From positions 40,821 to 104,820 of the forward strand of contig DDPE01000001.1 in the NCBI GenBank assembly GCA_002342035.1: 64,000 bases of DNA, read 5' to 3'. Positions within the stretch are counted from its first letter, which is position 1. The number at the start of each line of letters is the position of its first letter. Below the pieces are notes generated by a model, which was not told where the DNA came from, made no database searches, and was given only the letters and a program-made list of their open reading frames with translations. Source of the DNA: Asticcacaulis sp. UBA2476 (GTDB lineage Bacteria; Pseudomonadota; Alphaproteobacteria; Caulobacterales; Caulobacteraceae). This document shows positions 54,155 through 61,941 of this stretch, piece after piece. Position numbers and translations under genes: made by a program.

Positions 54155-55635
54155 TAGCTTTCGGTTCGCAAGCTGAGTTTGAGGGCGTTAGCCAAAGCGC
54201 GGGCGCGTTTGCGGGTCTGTTCGCCCAGCAGCAGGTCATCCCAACCGGCCTTGGCGCTGACGATCAGGGTTTTGTCGTCCTGACGAATATGCGCCATTTT
54301 CAATAACTTATCGGACTTGGCCGACAGGTCGCAGCCCAGCCGCAGGGTTAGGCCCAGTTGGGTGGCCTGAAGGTGGCGCTCATCGCCGAGTATGCGGCTG
54401 ACCAGCACCGGTTCCTTGGTGTAGGCATCGCCGCTGTAGCGGGTGTAGAGCGCGCAGGCCAGAAACACACGCTCCGCATGGTTTTGGCCGGGAATGGGGG
54501 CGCGCAAAACCTGATCGCAGACCAGATCGGCGCGATGATCGGGGTGCAGGCGCGCGCCGATATCGGACAGTTTGGCGGCCGCCTTGATCAGTTTTTCAGA
54601 AGGCCGGGCGACATCGACGCTGTCGTAAAATTCAGTGGCCCAGGCTGCCAGAGCGGGGCCTAAGTTTTCGCTGATGCCGTGGCGGGCGCCGAAATTGGCG
54701 CAGCCCTCGATCAGTGGGTCAAGTTTTTTATAGGCATCGGGCAGATCATCAAACAGCAGACCTTCGCGCAGACCATTGGCCGAGAAACAGATGCTTTCAA
54801 TCTCAAAACATTCGATCAGCCCCTGAAGCACCAGCGCGGCATAGGAGATATTTTCCATGCGTCGTTTGGAAACGCCGGGGAATTTCTCAAGCGATGTCGG
54901 GGATTGAATCGCCACCAGACGGGCTATGGTCAGGGCATCACGGGCGGACAGTTCAAATTGTTGAACGATCTGGAGCGGATAGTTGACCTTCATCATCCAG
55001 ATAAGCGCCAGATTGCGCCACGCGCCACCGACCGCATGAAAGGTTTTGGCTCTGAATTGCGATCTTAGGGGATCAAGCTGGGCGCGGATAAGTGCGTATG
55101 TCTTTTCCACATCCATCGGCTTGGGCGCGCCCAAGGCAAACGGCCCCAGCGGCAGGGTAAGGCCCTTAAAGGTCGATTGCGGATCTAGATTGATCAGTTC
55201 AAGGCTGGAGCCGCCCAGATCACCAACAAAACCCTCGGCCTCCAACTGGCCGCAGCGCACGCCCTGACCGGCATAGTGGGCTTCTTCGCGACCGGTGAGG
55301 GTACGCACCTTAAAGCCGGTCACACGCTCGATTTCATGGGCGAACTCAGGGCCGTCGGCGGCGTCGCGCAAAGCGGCTGTGGCGACCACATGAACCTTTG
55401 AGAGGGTATAGGATTCCAGAATGGCCTTAAAACGTCTCAGGGCAATCAGCGTATCCTTCTTGCCTTGCGGATGCAGACATTCGGTCTGACGCAGGTCACG
55501 ACCCAGCCCCGCCAAAATCTTTTCGTTAAACAACGGCCAGATCGAACGGCCTTCGATCCGGTAGATGACCAGACGAACGGAGTTCGAGCCGATGTCGATA
55601 ACGGCAGTGTTATGATTATTTTCTGGAACCAACAT
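54151..55635 (-). CDS. ppx: Ppx/GppA family exopolyphosphatase
   Basis: A 494-residue phosphatase of the sugar kinase/actin fold. N-terminal IDIGSNSVRLVIYRI (~15), the glycine-rich GDLGGSSLELINL (~140) and the catalytic Glu in REEAHYAGQG (~120) are present. A C-terminal HD-like helical domain follows (~310-490). It hydrolyses polyphosphate or pppGpp. The ATG at 55635 is preferred to the TTG at 55641. It overlaps ppk, which makes the substrate. Confidence 0.92.
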   Translation of the reverse strand: MLVPENNHNTAVIDIGSNSVRLVIYRIEGRSIWPLFNEKILAGLGRDLRQTECLHPQGKKDTLIALRRFKAILESYTLSKVHVVATAALRDAADGPEFAHEIERVTGFKVRTLTGREEAHYAGQGVRCGQLEAEGFVGDLGGSSLELINLDPQSTFKGLTLPLGPFALGAPKPMDVEKTYALIRAQLDPLRSQFRAKTFHAVGGAWRNLALIWMMKVNYPLQIVQQFELSARDALTIARLVAIQSPTSLEKFPGVSKRRMENISYAALVLQGLIECFEIESICFSANGLREGLLFDDLPDAYKKLDPLIEGCANFGARHGISENLGPALAAWATEFYDSVDVARPSEKLIKAAAKLSDIGARLHPDHRADLVCDQVLRAPIPGQNHAERVFLACALYTRYSGDAYTKEPVLVSRILGDERHLQATQLGLTLRLGCDLSAKSDKLLKMAHIRQDDKTLIVSAKAGWDDLLLGEQTRKRARALANALKLSLRTESY

Positions 55636-57886
55636 GATCAAAGGCTTGAGGCAAGTCCTTAACCCCGCGACCGCGCCCCGATAGTGAAGGGTTGGTCATG
55701 AAATAATCGTGAGCCGAGAAGGGGTTATCGAGGTGACTTACATCTATGCGTTTATAGCTGCCGTCAATAGCTAATTGCCAGCTCTGGGCTTCGTCATTGA
55801 AGTTGGCGACCATAATCTGATCCAATACCTGACGATGAACCGTCGGGTTTTCAACCGGGATCAGCACTTCGACGCGGCGATCCAGATTGCGGCTCATCCA
55901 GTCAGCGGAGGATATAAACACCCGCGCCTGATCGGACGGCATGGCGTGGCCATTGGCAAAGCAGACAATGCGGGTGTGCTCCAGGAACCGGCCCACAATT
56001 GATTTGACGCGGATGTTATCGGAATAGCCCTTCACCCCCGGCCGCAGGCAGCAGATGCCGCGCACGATCAGGTCAACCTGAACCCCGGCCTGTGAGGCCT
56101 GATAAAGCTTTTTGATGATGACCGGATCGACCAGCGAATTTAGCTTGGCCCAGATCTGGGCGGGCTTGCCTGCGCGGGCGTTGGCGATTTCCTGATCAAT
56201 CAGGCTGACAAGGCCTTGTTTTAGCGTCACCGGCGAGAAGTAGAGCTTATCCATCTTATCCGGGCGGGCATAGCCGGTGATGAAGTTGAATACCCGCATG
56301 GCATCGCGGCCCAAGGCCGGATCGGCACTGAATAGCGACAGGTCGGTATAGACCTTGGCCGTGATCGGGTGATAATTGCCGGTGCCGAAGTGACAATAGG
56401 TGCGCAAAGTCTCACCTTCGCGGCGAACCACGACCGACAGCTTGGCGTGGGTTTTATATTCCACAAAGCCGTAGACAACATGAACACCGGCGCGTTCCAT
56501 CGCACGGGCCCAGCGCATATTGGCCTCTTCGTCAAAGCGGGCCTTGATTTCGACCAGAGCCGTGACGTTTTTGCCTTGCTCGGCGGCCTCAATCAGGGCG
56601 GCGACGATGGGGCTGTCTTTTGAGGTTCGGTACAGGGTCTGCTTGATAGCGATGACGTTTGGGTCGCGCGCGGCTTGCCGTAGGAACTGCACGACCGCAT
56701 CAAAGCTCTCAAACGGGTGATGAACCAGAATGTCTTTTTCGCGGATGGCAGAAAAGACATCGCCGCCATTATCGCGAATACGCTCAGGGAAGCGCGGCTC
56801 ATAGGGTTTGAATTTCAGATCGTTGCGGTCGGCGGGGATAAGTTGCGACAGTTCCGACATCCCAAGGATGCCTTTGACCACCACCACATGTTCCGGTTCG
56901 GCATGAAGCTGCTCAATGATAAATTCGCGCAGGTCTTCGGGCATGTTGGCGTTGATCTTGACACGCACGACCGAGCCCAGACGGCGCTGTTTCAAAAGCG
57001 CTTCGAACTCCCGCACCAGATCCTCAGCTTCTTCTTCCATTTCGATGTCGGAGTCGCGGATGATGCGGAACACACCGCGGGCGTGGATATCAAAGCCCGG
57101 AAACAGCTTATCTAGAAACAGCAGCACCAGCCCTTCGAGGGTGATGAACTTGCGCTTGACCGGGCCGGTGCCGCGTCGTGCGGCGGCCGTGCCAATCTCC
57201 CAGAAGCGTTTGACCTGCGTCGGTATCGGCACCAGCGCGTACATGGCCTTATTGTCCGATCGGCGCGTTAGTTTGATGGCGATAGAAAAGCCAAGGTTCG
57301 GGATAAATGGAAACGGGTGAGCGGGATCGATGGCAAGCGGCGTCAGAACCGGGAAGACCTGATTGTCAAACTGCGATTCAAGCCAGGCGGCATCGGTTTT
57401 ATTGATTTCGCGGTGGTCAATCAGGGCCACACCGGCATCGGTCATCTCTTCACGCAGGCGCGACCAGATCAGTTGCTGCTTGGCCATCAGGTCAAACGCG
57501 GCCTTATTGACCATTTCAAGCTGTTCAGCCGGGGTATGGCCATCCTGAGACATGACGCGCACGCCTTCGCGCACCTGCCCCTGAAGGCCCGCGACGCGCA
57601 CCATGAAAAATTCATCAAGGTTATTGGCCGAAATCGACAAAAACCGCAGGCGCTCCAGCAGGGGATGGCGCGGGTTCTCAGCCTCTTCGATCACGCGTTG
57701 GTTAAAAGCCAGCCACGACAGTTCGCGGTTGATATAAAGCTCATAGCCAAGCGGATCGTCGCTATTGAGGTCGACGCTTAAGGTGTCATCGGCCGCAAGG
57801 GGGGCGATGTCCGCAGGCAGAACCGGCGCTGCGGCCTGCGCGCGTGCGGGTGTCTGGGGTTTTTGAACGAGTTCTGCGTCAGACAT
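55616..57886 (-). CDS. ppk1: Polyphosphate kinase 1
   Basis: A 756-residue kinase polymerising ATP gamma-phosphate into polyphosphate. It has the N-terminal RELSWLAFNQRVIEEA (~55), LVHHPFESFDAVVQFL (~400), VALVEIKARFDEEANMRWA (~465) and the phosphohistidine region TYCHFGTGNYHP (~510), ending with the phospholipase D-like C-terminal domains. An N-terminal extension of ~45 residues is Ala/Pro-rich. ppk and ppx overlap by 20 bases, so synthesis and breakdown of polyphosphate are encoded together. Confidence 0.96.
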   Translation of the reverse strand: MSDAELVQKPQTPARAQAAAPVLPADIAPLAADDTLSVDLNSDDPLGYELYINRELSWLAFNQRVIEEAENPRHPLLERLRFLSISANNLDEFFMVRVAGLQGQVREGVRVMSQDGHTPAEQLEMVNKAAFDLMAKQQLIWSRLREEMTDAGVALIDHREINKTDAAWLESQFDNQVFPVLTPLAIDPAHPFPFIPNLGFSIAIKLTRRSDNKAMYALVPIPTQVKRFWEIGTAAARRGTGPVKRKFITLEGLVLLFLDKLFPGFDIHARGVFRIIRDSDIEMEEEAEDLVREFEALLKQRRLGSVVRVKINANMPEDLREFIIEQLHAEPEHVVVVKGILGMSELSQLIPADRNDLKFKPYEPRFPERIRDNGGDVFSAIREKDILVHHPFESFDAVVQFLRQAARDPNVIAIKQTLYRTSKDSPIVAALIEAAEQGKNVTALVEIKARFDEEANMRWARAMERAGVHVVYGFVEYKTHAKLSVVVRREGETLRTYCHFGTGNYHPITAKVYTDLSLFSADPALGRDAMRVFNFITGYARPDKMDKLYFSPVTLKQGLVSLIDQEIANARAGKPAQIWAKLNSLVDPVIIKKLYQASQAGVQVDLIVRGICCLRPGVKGYSDNIRVKSIVGRFLEHTRIVCFANGHAMPSDQARVFISSADWMSRNLDRRVEVLIPVENPTVHRQVLDQIMVANFNDEAQSWQLAIDGSYKRIDVSHLDNPFSAHDYFMTNPSLSGRGRGVKDLPQAFDHVGSRK

Positions 57887-57926
57887 CTATGAACCTTAAA
57901 GGGTAAAACAGCGATTGTGTTGTAAA

Positions 57927-58610
57927 TTAAAAGTCATCCTGATCGGTTAACCAAGACAAATTTTCGCTTTTTTCGAGAAAGTCTTTGGCCAAAGTGCGGG
58001 TAAAGGCGCGGCCATTGGCATAATCTTCGATTTCTGTGACGATTTTTTGGGCCTTGGGGACAGAGCGTTCCATCCGTCGGCTGATATAATCAAAAAAATC
58101 CGCTGAGGGCGTAATGGCATGATGGGCGAACAGTTTTTTCAAAACCCCGCTCAGTATCGCTTCGTCCGGCTCCGGAATATCGACGCCCCGCATGGCCTTA
58201 AGGCGTGACGCCAGATCGGGCAGGGTGGTTTGCCAGTTCAAAGGATGGGTCTTCGACAGTAGCACTAACGGCTGCGCGGTTTGAAGGCTGTGGTTAAACA
58301 GGTGGAACAGCAACTCTTCGTCGGCCTGTTCGGCATCATCCACGGCGACCGCGCACTCAGGCAGGCTTGAGGGTTCCATATATTGAGTCTCAAGCGCGCT
58401 CAGAAACTGCCCGTGATTGATATCGGCGAATATGTGGCCCAGATGCGTTTTACCACTGCCGGAGGGGCCAATAAGTATCAGATGTGGGTTGATCCAGTCT
58501 TTGGGCGTGCGCAACAGATCTATCAAACCCTGATTGGTTTCCGACACAATCAGGTCGGTCAGGCCATAGCTTTCGGGCCGCTCAAGCTTCAGGGGAATCT
58601 GGTGGGACAT
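57927..58610 (-). CDS. hdaA: DnaA regulatory inactivator, Hda family (HdaA)
   Basis: A ~227-residue AAA+ protein that promotes hydrolysis of DnaA-bound ATP at the sliding clamp and prevents re-initiation. The N-terminal QIPLKL is a clamp-binding motif. Walker A GPSGSGKTH is at ~48, a Walker B-like AVAVDDAEQ at ~88 and the DnaA-family C-terminal lid region at ~140-220. The ATG at 58610 (MSHQIPLKL) is chosen over the TTG at 58649 because it puts the clamp motif at the N-terminus. The gene next to ppk is at the position I recall for HdaA in Caulobacter. Confidence 0.88.
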   Translation of the reverse strand: MSHQIPLKLERPESYGLTDLIVSETNQGLIDLLRTPKDWINPHLILIGPSGSGKTHLGHIFADINHGQFLSALETQYMEPSSLPECAVAVDDAEQADEELLFHLFNHSLQTAQPLVLLSKTHPLNWQTTLPDLASRLKAMRGVDIPEPDEAILSGVLKKLFAHHAITPSADFFDYISRRMERSVPKAQKIVTEIEDYANGRAFTRTLAKDFLEKSENLSWLTDQDDF

Positions 58611-58691
58611 GGTTGGCTTGAGTTTAGAGCGCTGTGCGGTTTGAGGCAATGGCCGTGCGCCTGTTGATAACGGGGAAAACGGGGAGGGCCG

Positions 58692-59321
58692 TTATTTCGT
58701 GCCGTACATCCGATCGCCGGCATCGCCTAAGCCCGGCACAATATAGCCTTTGTCATTCAGGTGGCTGTCGATGGCGGCGGTAAACACCGGCACATCAGGG
58801 TGGGCGGTGGTGAAGTGACGAATACCTTCGGGGGCGGCCAGCAGGCACAGAAAGCGGATATGCTTTGCCCCGCGGGCCTTAAGCTGGGAGGTAGCGGCAA
58901 TGGATGAATTGCCCGTCGCCAGCATGGGGTCGACCACGATCACCAGCCGCTCGGCTATGTCTTCGGGGGCCTTAAAATAATACTCAACCGCCGTGAGCGT
59001 ATCGTGGTCGCGGTACACGCCGATATGGGCCACGCGCGCGGACGGCACCAGATCGAGCATCCCTTCCAGCAGGCCATTCCCGGCGCGCAAGATCGAGGCA
59101 AACACCAGCTTCTTACCGGCAATTACGGGCGCCTGCATGGCGGCGACCGGCGTCTCAATGGCTTCCAGCGTCATGTTCAGATCGCGCGTGACCTCATAGC
59201 ACATCAGGGTCGAAATTTCCCGCAAGCATTGCCGGAACACCGCCGTCGGGGTGTCCTTGCGCCGCATCAGCGTGAGTTTGTGCTGCACCAGCGGGTGATC
59301 TATCAGGGTGACATCGGCCAT
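58692..59321 (-). CDS. upp: Uracil phosphoribosyltransferase
   Basis: A 209-residue salvage enzyme making UMP from uracil and PRPP. It has HPLVQHKLTLMRRKDT (~9), FASILRAGNGLLEGML (~75) and the PRPP loop VIVVDPMLATGNSS (~128), ending with PGLGDAGDRMYGT. The ATG at 59321 has AAGGAG 6 bases upstream, so the longer frame is not used. Divergent from aspS. Confidence 0.96.
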   Translation of the reverse strand: MADVTLIDHPLVQHKLTLMRRKDTPTAVFRQCLREISTLMCYEVTRDLNMTLEAIETPVAAMQAPVIAGKKLVFASILRAGNGLLEGMLDLVPSARVAHIGVYRDHDTLTAVEYYFKAPEDIAERLVIVVDPMLATGNSSIAATSQLKARGAKHIRFLCLLAAPEGIRHFTTAHPDVPVFTAAIDSHLNDKGYIVPGLGDAGDRMYGTK

Positions 59322-59481
59322 ATCGGTCTCCTTTGCGCAAAGACTAGCACGATGGATCGTCTGCGGCACCGCTAATGTGCGCAAGGGGGAGCCTGCATTA
59401 AGGCTTGACAATTCAAGGCGGGTCATGTCCCTACGGCCCTCATAATTTTGTCAGAAACGACCGCTTTTTTCAGAGTTTTCC

Positions 59482-61281
59482 ATGCACATCTATCGCTCAC
59501 ATACCTGCGGCGCCTTGCGCGCTACCGATGATCAGGCCGCTGTTCGCCTTTCGGGCTGGGTTCACCGCAAGCGCGATCATGGTGGCTTGCTGTTCATCGA
59601 TTTGCGCGACCATTACGGCCTGACGCAGTTGGTGTTCGATCCGGCCACACCGGGCTTTGATAAGGTCGAGCGCGTCCGCGCCGAAAGCGTCATTCGCATC
59701 GATGGCAAGGTCGTGAAGCGCACCAGTGATACCATCAATGCTAATCTGCCGACCGGCGAAGTCGAAGTGCAGGTGACCTCGGTGGAAATCCTGAGCGAGG
59801 CTGCCGAATTGCCGCTGCCGGTATTTGGTGAGCCGGAGTATCCCGAAGAAATCCGCCTCAAGAACCGCTTCCTCGACCTGCGTCGTGAGACCCTGCATAA
59901 GAATATCGTGCTGCGCTCGCGCGTGATTCAGTCGATTCGCAACCGCATGGTTGAGCAGGGTTTTCTTGAGTACCAGACGCCTATCTTGACAGCATCGTCA
60001 CCCGAAGGGGCGCGGGATTTCCTGGTGCCGTCGCGTATGCACGCCGGCAAGTTCTACGCCCTGCCGCAAGCGCCGCAGCAGTTCAAGCAGTTGCTGATGG
60101 TGTCGGGCTTTGACCGCTATTTCCAGATTGCGCCGTGCTTCCGCGACGAAGACCTGCGCGCTGACCGTAGCCTTGAGTTCTACCAACTCGACGTCGAAAT
60201 GAGCTTTGTAACGCAGGAAGACGTGTTCGCAGCGATTGAGCCGCTGATGCATGGCCTGTTCACCGAGTTTGGCGAAGGCAAGCGCGTATCGAGCTATCCG
60301 TTCCAGCGTATTCCATATCGTGAATCCATTGCCAAATATGGCTCTGATAAGCCTGACTTGCGCAACCCGATTGAAATGCAGGACGTGTCCGAGCATTTCC
60401 GTGGTTCAGGCTTTAAGGTGTTTGCGTCGATCCTTGAGGCCGATGCCAAAAACAAGGTCTGGGCAATTCCTGCCAAAACCGGCGGGTCGCGTGCTTTCTG
60501 CGACCGGATGAACTCATGGGCGCAGGGCGAAGGCCAAAAGGGTTTGGGCTATATCTTCTGGCGTACGCCGGAAGGGGCGTCTGAGGGCATTGAGCCGTCA
60601 GGACCGGTGGCCAAGAACATTGGCGATGAGCGTACCGAAGCTCTGCGCGGCCAATTGGGTCTCGACGCTGGCGATGCCGTGTTCTTTGTCGCGGGTAACC
60701 CGGACGAATTCTATAAGTTTGCCGGGTTAGCGCGTACCAAGGTCGGCACCGATCTGGGGCTGGTGGACGAAGATCAGTTCCGGTTCTGTTGGATCGTTGA
60801 TTTCCCGATGTTTGAATGGAACGACGACGAAAAGAAGGTCGATTTCTCGCACAACCCGTTCTCGATGCCGCAGGGTGAGATGGACGCGCTTCTGTCCAAA
60901 GATCCGCTCGATATTCTTGCGTACCAATATGACATCGTCTGCAACGGTTATGAACTGTGCTCCGGCGCGATCCGGAACCACAAGCAGGACATCATGCTCA
61001 AGGCGTTTGAGATCGCGGGCTATGACGAAGCGTTTGTCGAAGCGCAGTTCGGCGGGATGCTCAATGCGTTTAAATATGGCGCACCGCCCCACGGTGGCCT
61101 GGCACCGGGTATTGACCGTATCGTGATGCTGCTGGCCGGCCAGACGGCAATCCGCGAAATCATCGCCTTCCCGCTGAACCAGCAGGGTCAGGACGTGATG
61201 ATGTCGGCGCCTTCGGAAGCGCTTGATAAGCAGTTGAAAGAATTGTCGATCCGGACGGCGTTGCCGATCAAGGTCAGCTAA
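59482..61281 (+). CDS. aspS: Aspartyl-tRNA synthetase
   Basis: A 599-residue class II synthetase. The N-terminal OB-fold anticodon-binding domain (~1-105) has LSGWVHRKRDHGGLLFIDLRD. Motif 2 is CFRDEDLRADR (~218), the bacterial GAD insertion covers ~290-410, and motif 3 is GLAPGIDRIVMLL (~540). The ATG has no strong ribosome site. It is followed by the second composite palindromic terminator element. Confidence 0.97.
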   Translation: MHIYRSHTCGALRATDDQAAVRLSGWVHRKRDHGGLLFIDLRDHYGLTQLVFDPATPGFDKVERVRAESVIRIDGKVVKRTSDTINANLPTGEVEVQVTSVEILSEAAELPLPVFGEPEYPEEIRLKNRFLDLRRETLHKNIVLRSRVIQSIRNRMVEQGFLEYQTPILTASSPEGARDFLVPSRMHAGKFYALPQAPQQFKQLLMVSGFDRYFQIAPCFRDEDLRADRSLEFYQLDVEMSFVTQEDVFAAIEPLMHGLFTEFGEGKRVSSYPFQRIPYRESIAKYGSDKPDLRNPIEMQDVSEHFRGSGFKVFASILEADAKNKVWAIPAKTGGSRAFCDRMNSWAQGEGQKGLGYIFWRTPEGASEGIEPSGPVAKNIGDERTEALRGQLGLDAGDAVFFVAGNPDEFYKFAGLARTKVGTDLGLVDEDQFRFCWIVDFPMFEWNDDEKKVDFSHNPFSMPQGEMDALLSKDPLDILAYQYDIVCNGYELCSGAIRNHKQDIMLKAFEIAGYDEAFVEAQFGGMLNAFKYGAPPHGGLAPGIDRIVMLLAGQTAIREIIAFPLNQQGQDVMMSAPSEALDKQLKELSIRTALPIKVS

Positions 61282-61403
61282 TTTATGGGGCGTGGGGCCA
61301 TTGGCCCCAAGTCTTCTCATTCAATAAAAAACCCGGTCAATATGACCGGGTTTTTTATTGAAACAGCAGGTTTGTGGGGTCACAGACCCCACGCCCCATA
61401 AAT
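61281..61403. repeat. Composite palindromic element at the aspS / pentapeptide-protein convergent junction
   Basis: Outer inverted repeat: ATTTATGGGGCGTGGGG (61281-61297) is the exact complement of 61387-61403. Inside are TGGGGCCA-T-TGGCCCCA on the left, the terminator in the middle and GGGGTC-ACA-GACCCC on the right. The right half is the reverse complement of the left hairpin of the ndk element (49059-49080). Confidence 0.75.
61322..61360 (+). terminator. Bidirectional terminator between aspS and the pentapeptide-repeat gene
   Basis: Arms CAATAAAAAACCCGGTCA and its exact complement (18 bp) with an ATA loop; the A-run and T-run flank serve both directions. Arm length and outer bases equal those of the ndk terminator although the inner stem differs. 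Confidence 0.95.
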
Positions 61404-61888
61404 CAGCATACCGGGATGCGCAAACCCCGCGGCAATTGCGTTTCGCGATCCCCGCACGCGCCGTCAAGCTGGGCTTGCGTCAAGCCGCGCGCAGATGACA
61501 TCTCGGCACCGGAAAAATTCACACCCGTCAGATTGGCACCGGAAAAGTTCGCACCCTCAAGGTATGCCCCCACAAACGTCGCATTGGTCAGGTTGGCCTT
61601 AGCAAAGTTGGCGTTTGAAAACAAAGCCCCGAAACCGTTCAAATCGCGCAGATCGCCACCCGCAAACGACGTGCGGTTAAACGACCCCAGGCTAAGATCC
61701 GCCTGACGCAAACGCGCCCCGGCAAAGTTCTTGCTCTTAAGTTCTCGGTTGCTGAAATCGGCCTGAAACAGGTTGCAGCCTGCGCATGAGGCTCCGCTTT
61801 GGGCTCTCCCGATCTGACCGGCATTTTGTGCGGCGACGGGGGAAGCGAGTACGGCCATAACTGCCAATAGCGGGAACAAGCGTTTCAT
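61403..61888 (-). CDS. Exported pentapeptide-repeat protein
   Basis: A 161-residue protein with a signal peptide (~1-21, VLASPVAA-Q). A central run of A(N/D)LxF-type pentapeptides follows (~40-135: FSNRELKSKNFAGARLRQAD, then ANFAKANLTNATFVGAYLEG, then ANFSGANLTGVNF), which would fold into a right-handed quadrilateral helix. Cys pairs near both ends (CAGC, and CGDRE...PVC) may cap it by disulfides. The ATG at 61888 has GAGG 9 bases upstream. Function unknown. It is 53 bases downstream of the RNR-like gene. Confidence 0.85.
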   Translation of the reverse strand: MKRLFPLLAVMAVLASPVAAQNAGQIGRAQSGASCAGCNLFQADFSNRELKSKNFAGARLRQADLSLGSFNRTSFAGGDLRDLNGFGALFSNANFAKANLTNATFVGAYLEGANFSGANLTGVNFSGAEMSSARGLTQAQLDGACGDRETQLPRGLRIPVC

Positions 61889-61941
61889 CTTAAGACACCT
61901 CAATCTGTTTGGCTTTGTGTAAGCAAAACAGAGGCCGCAAA

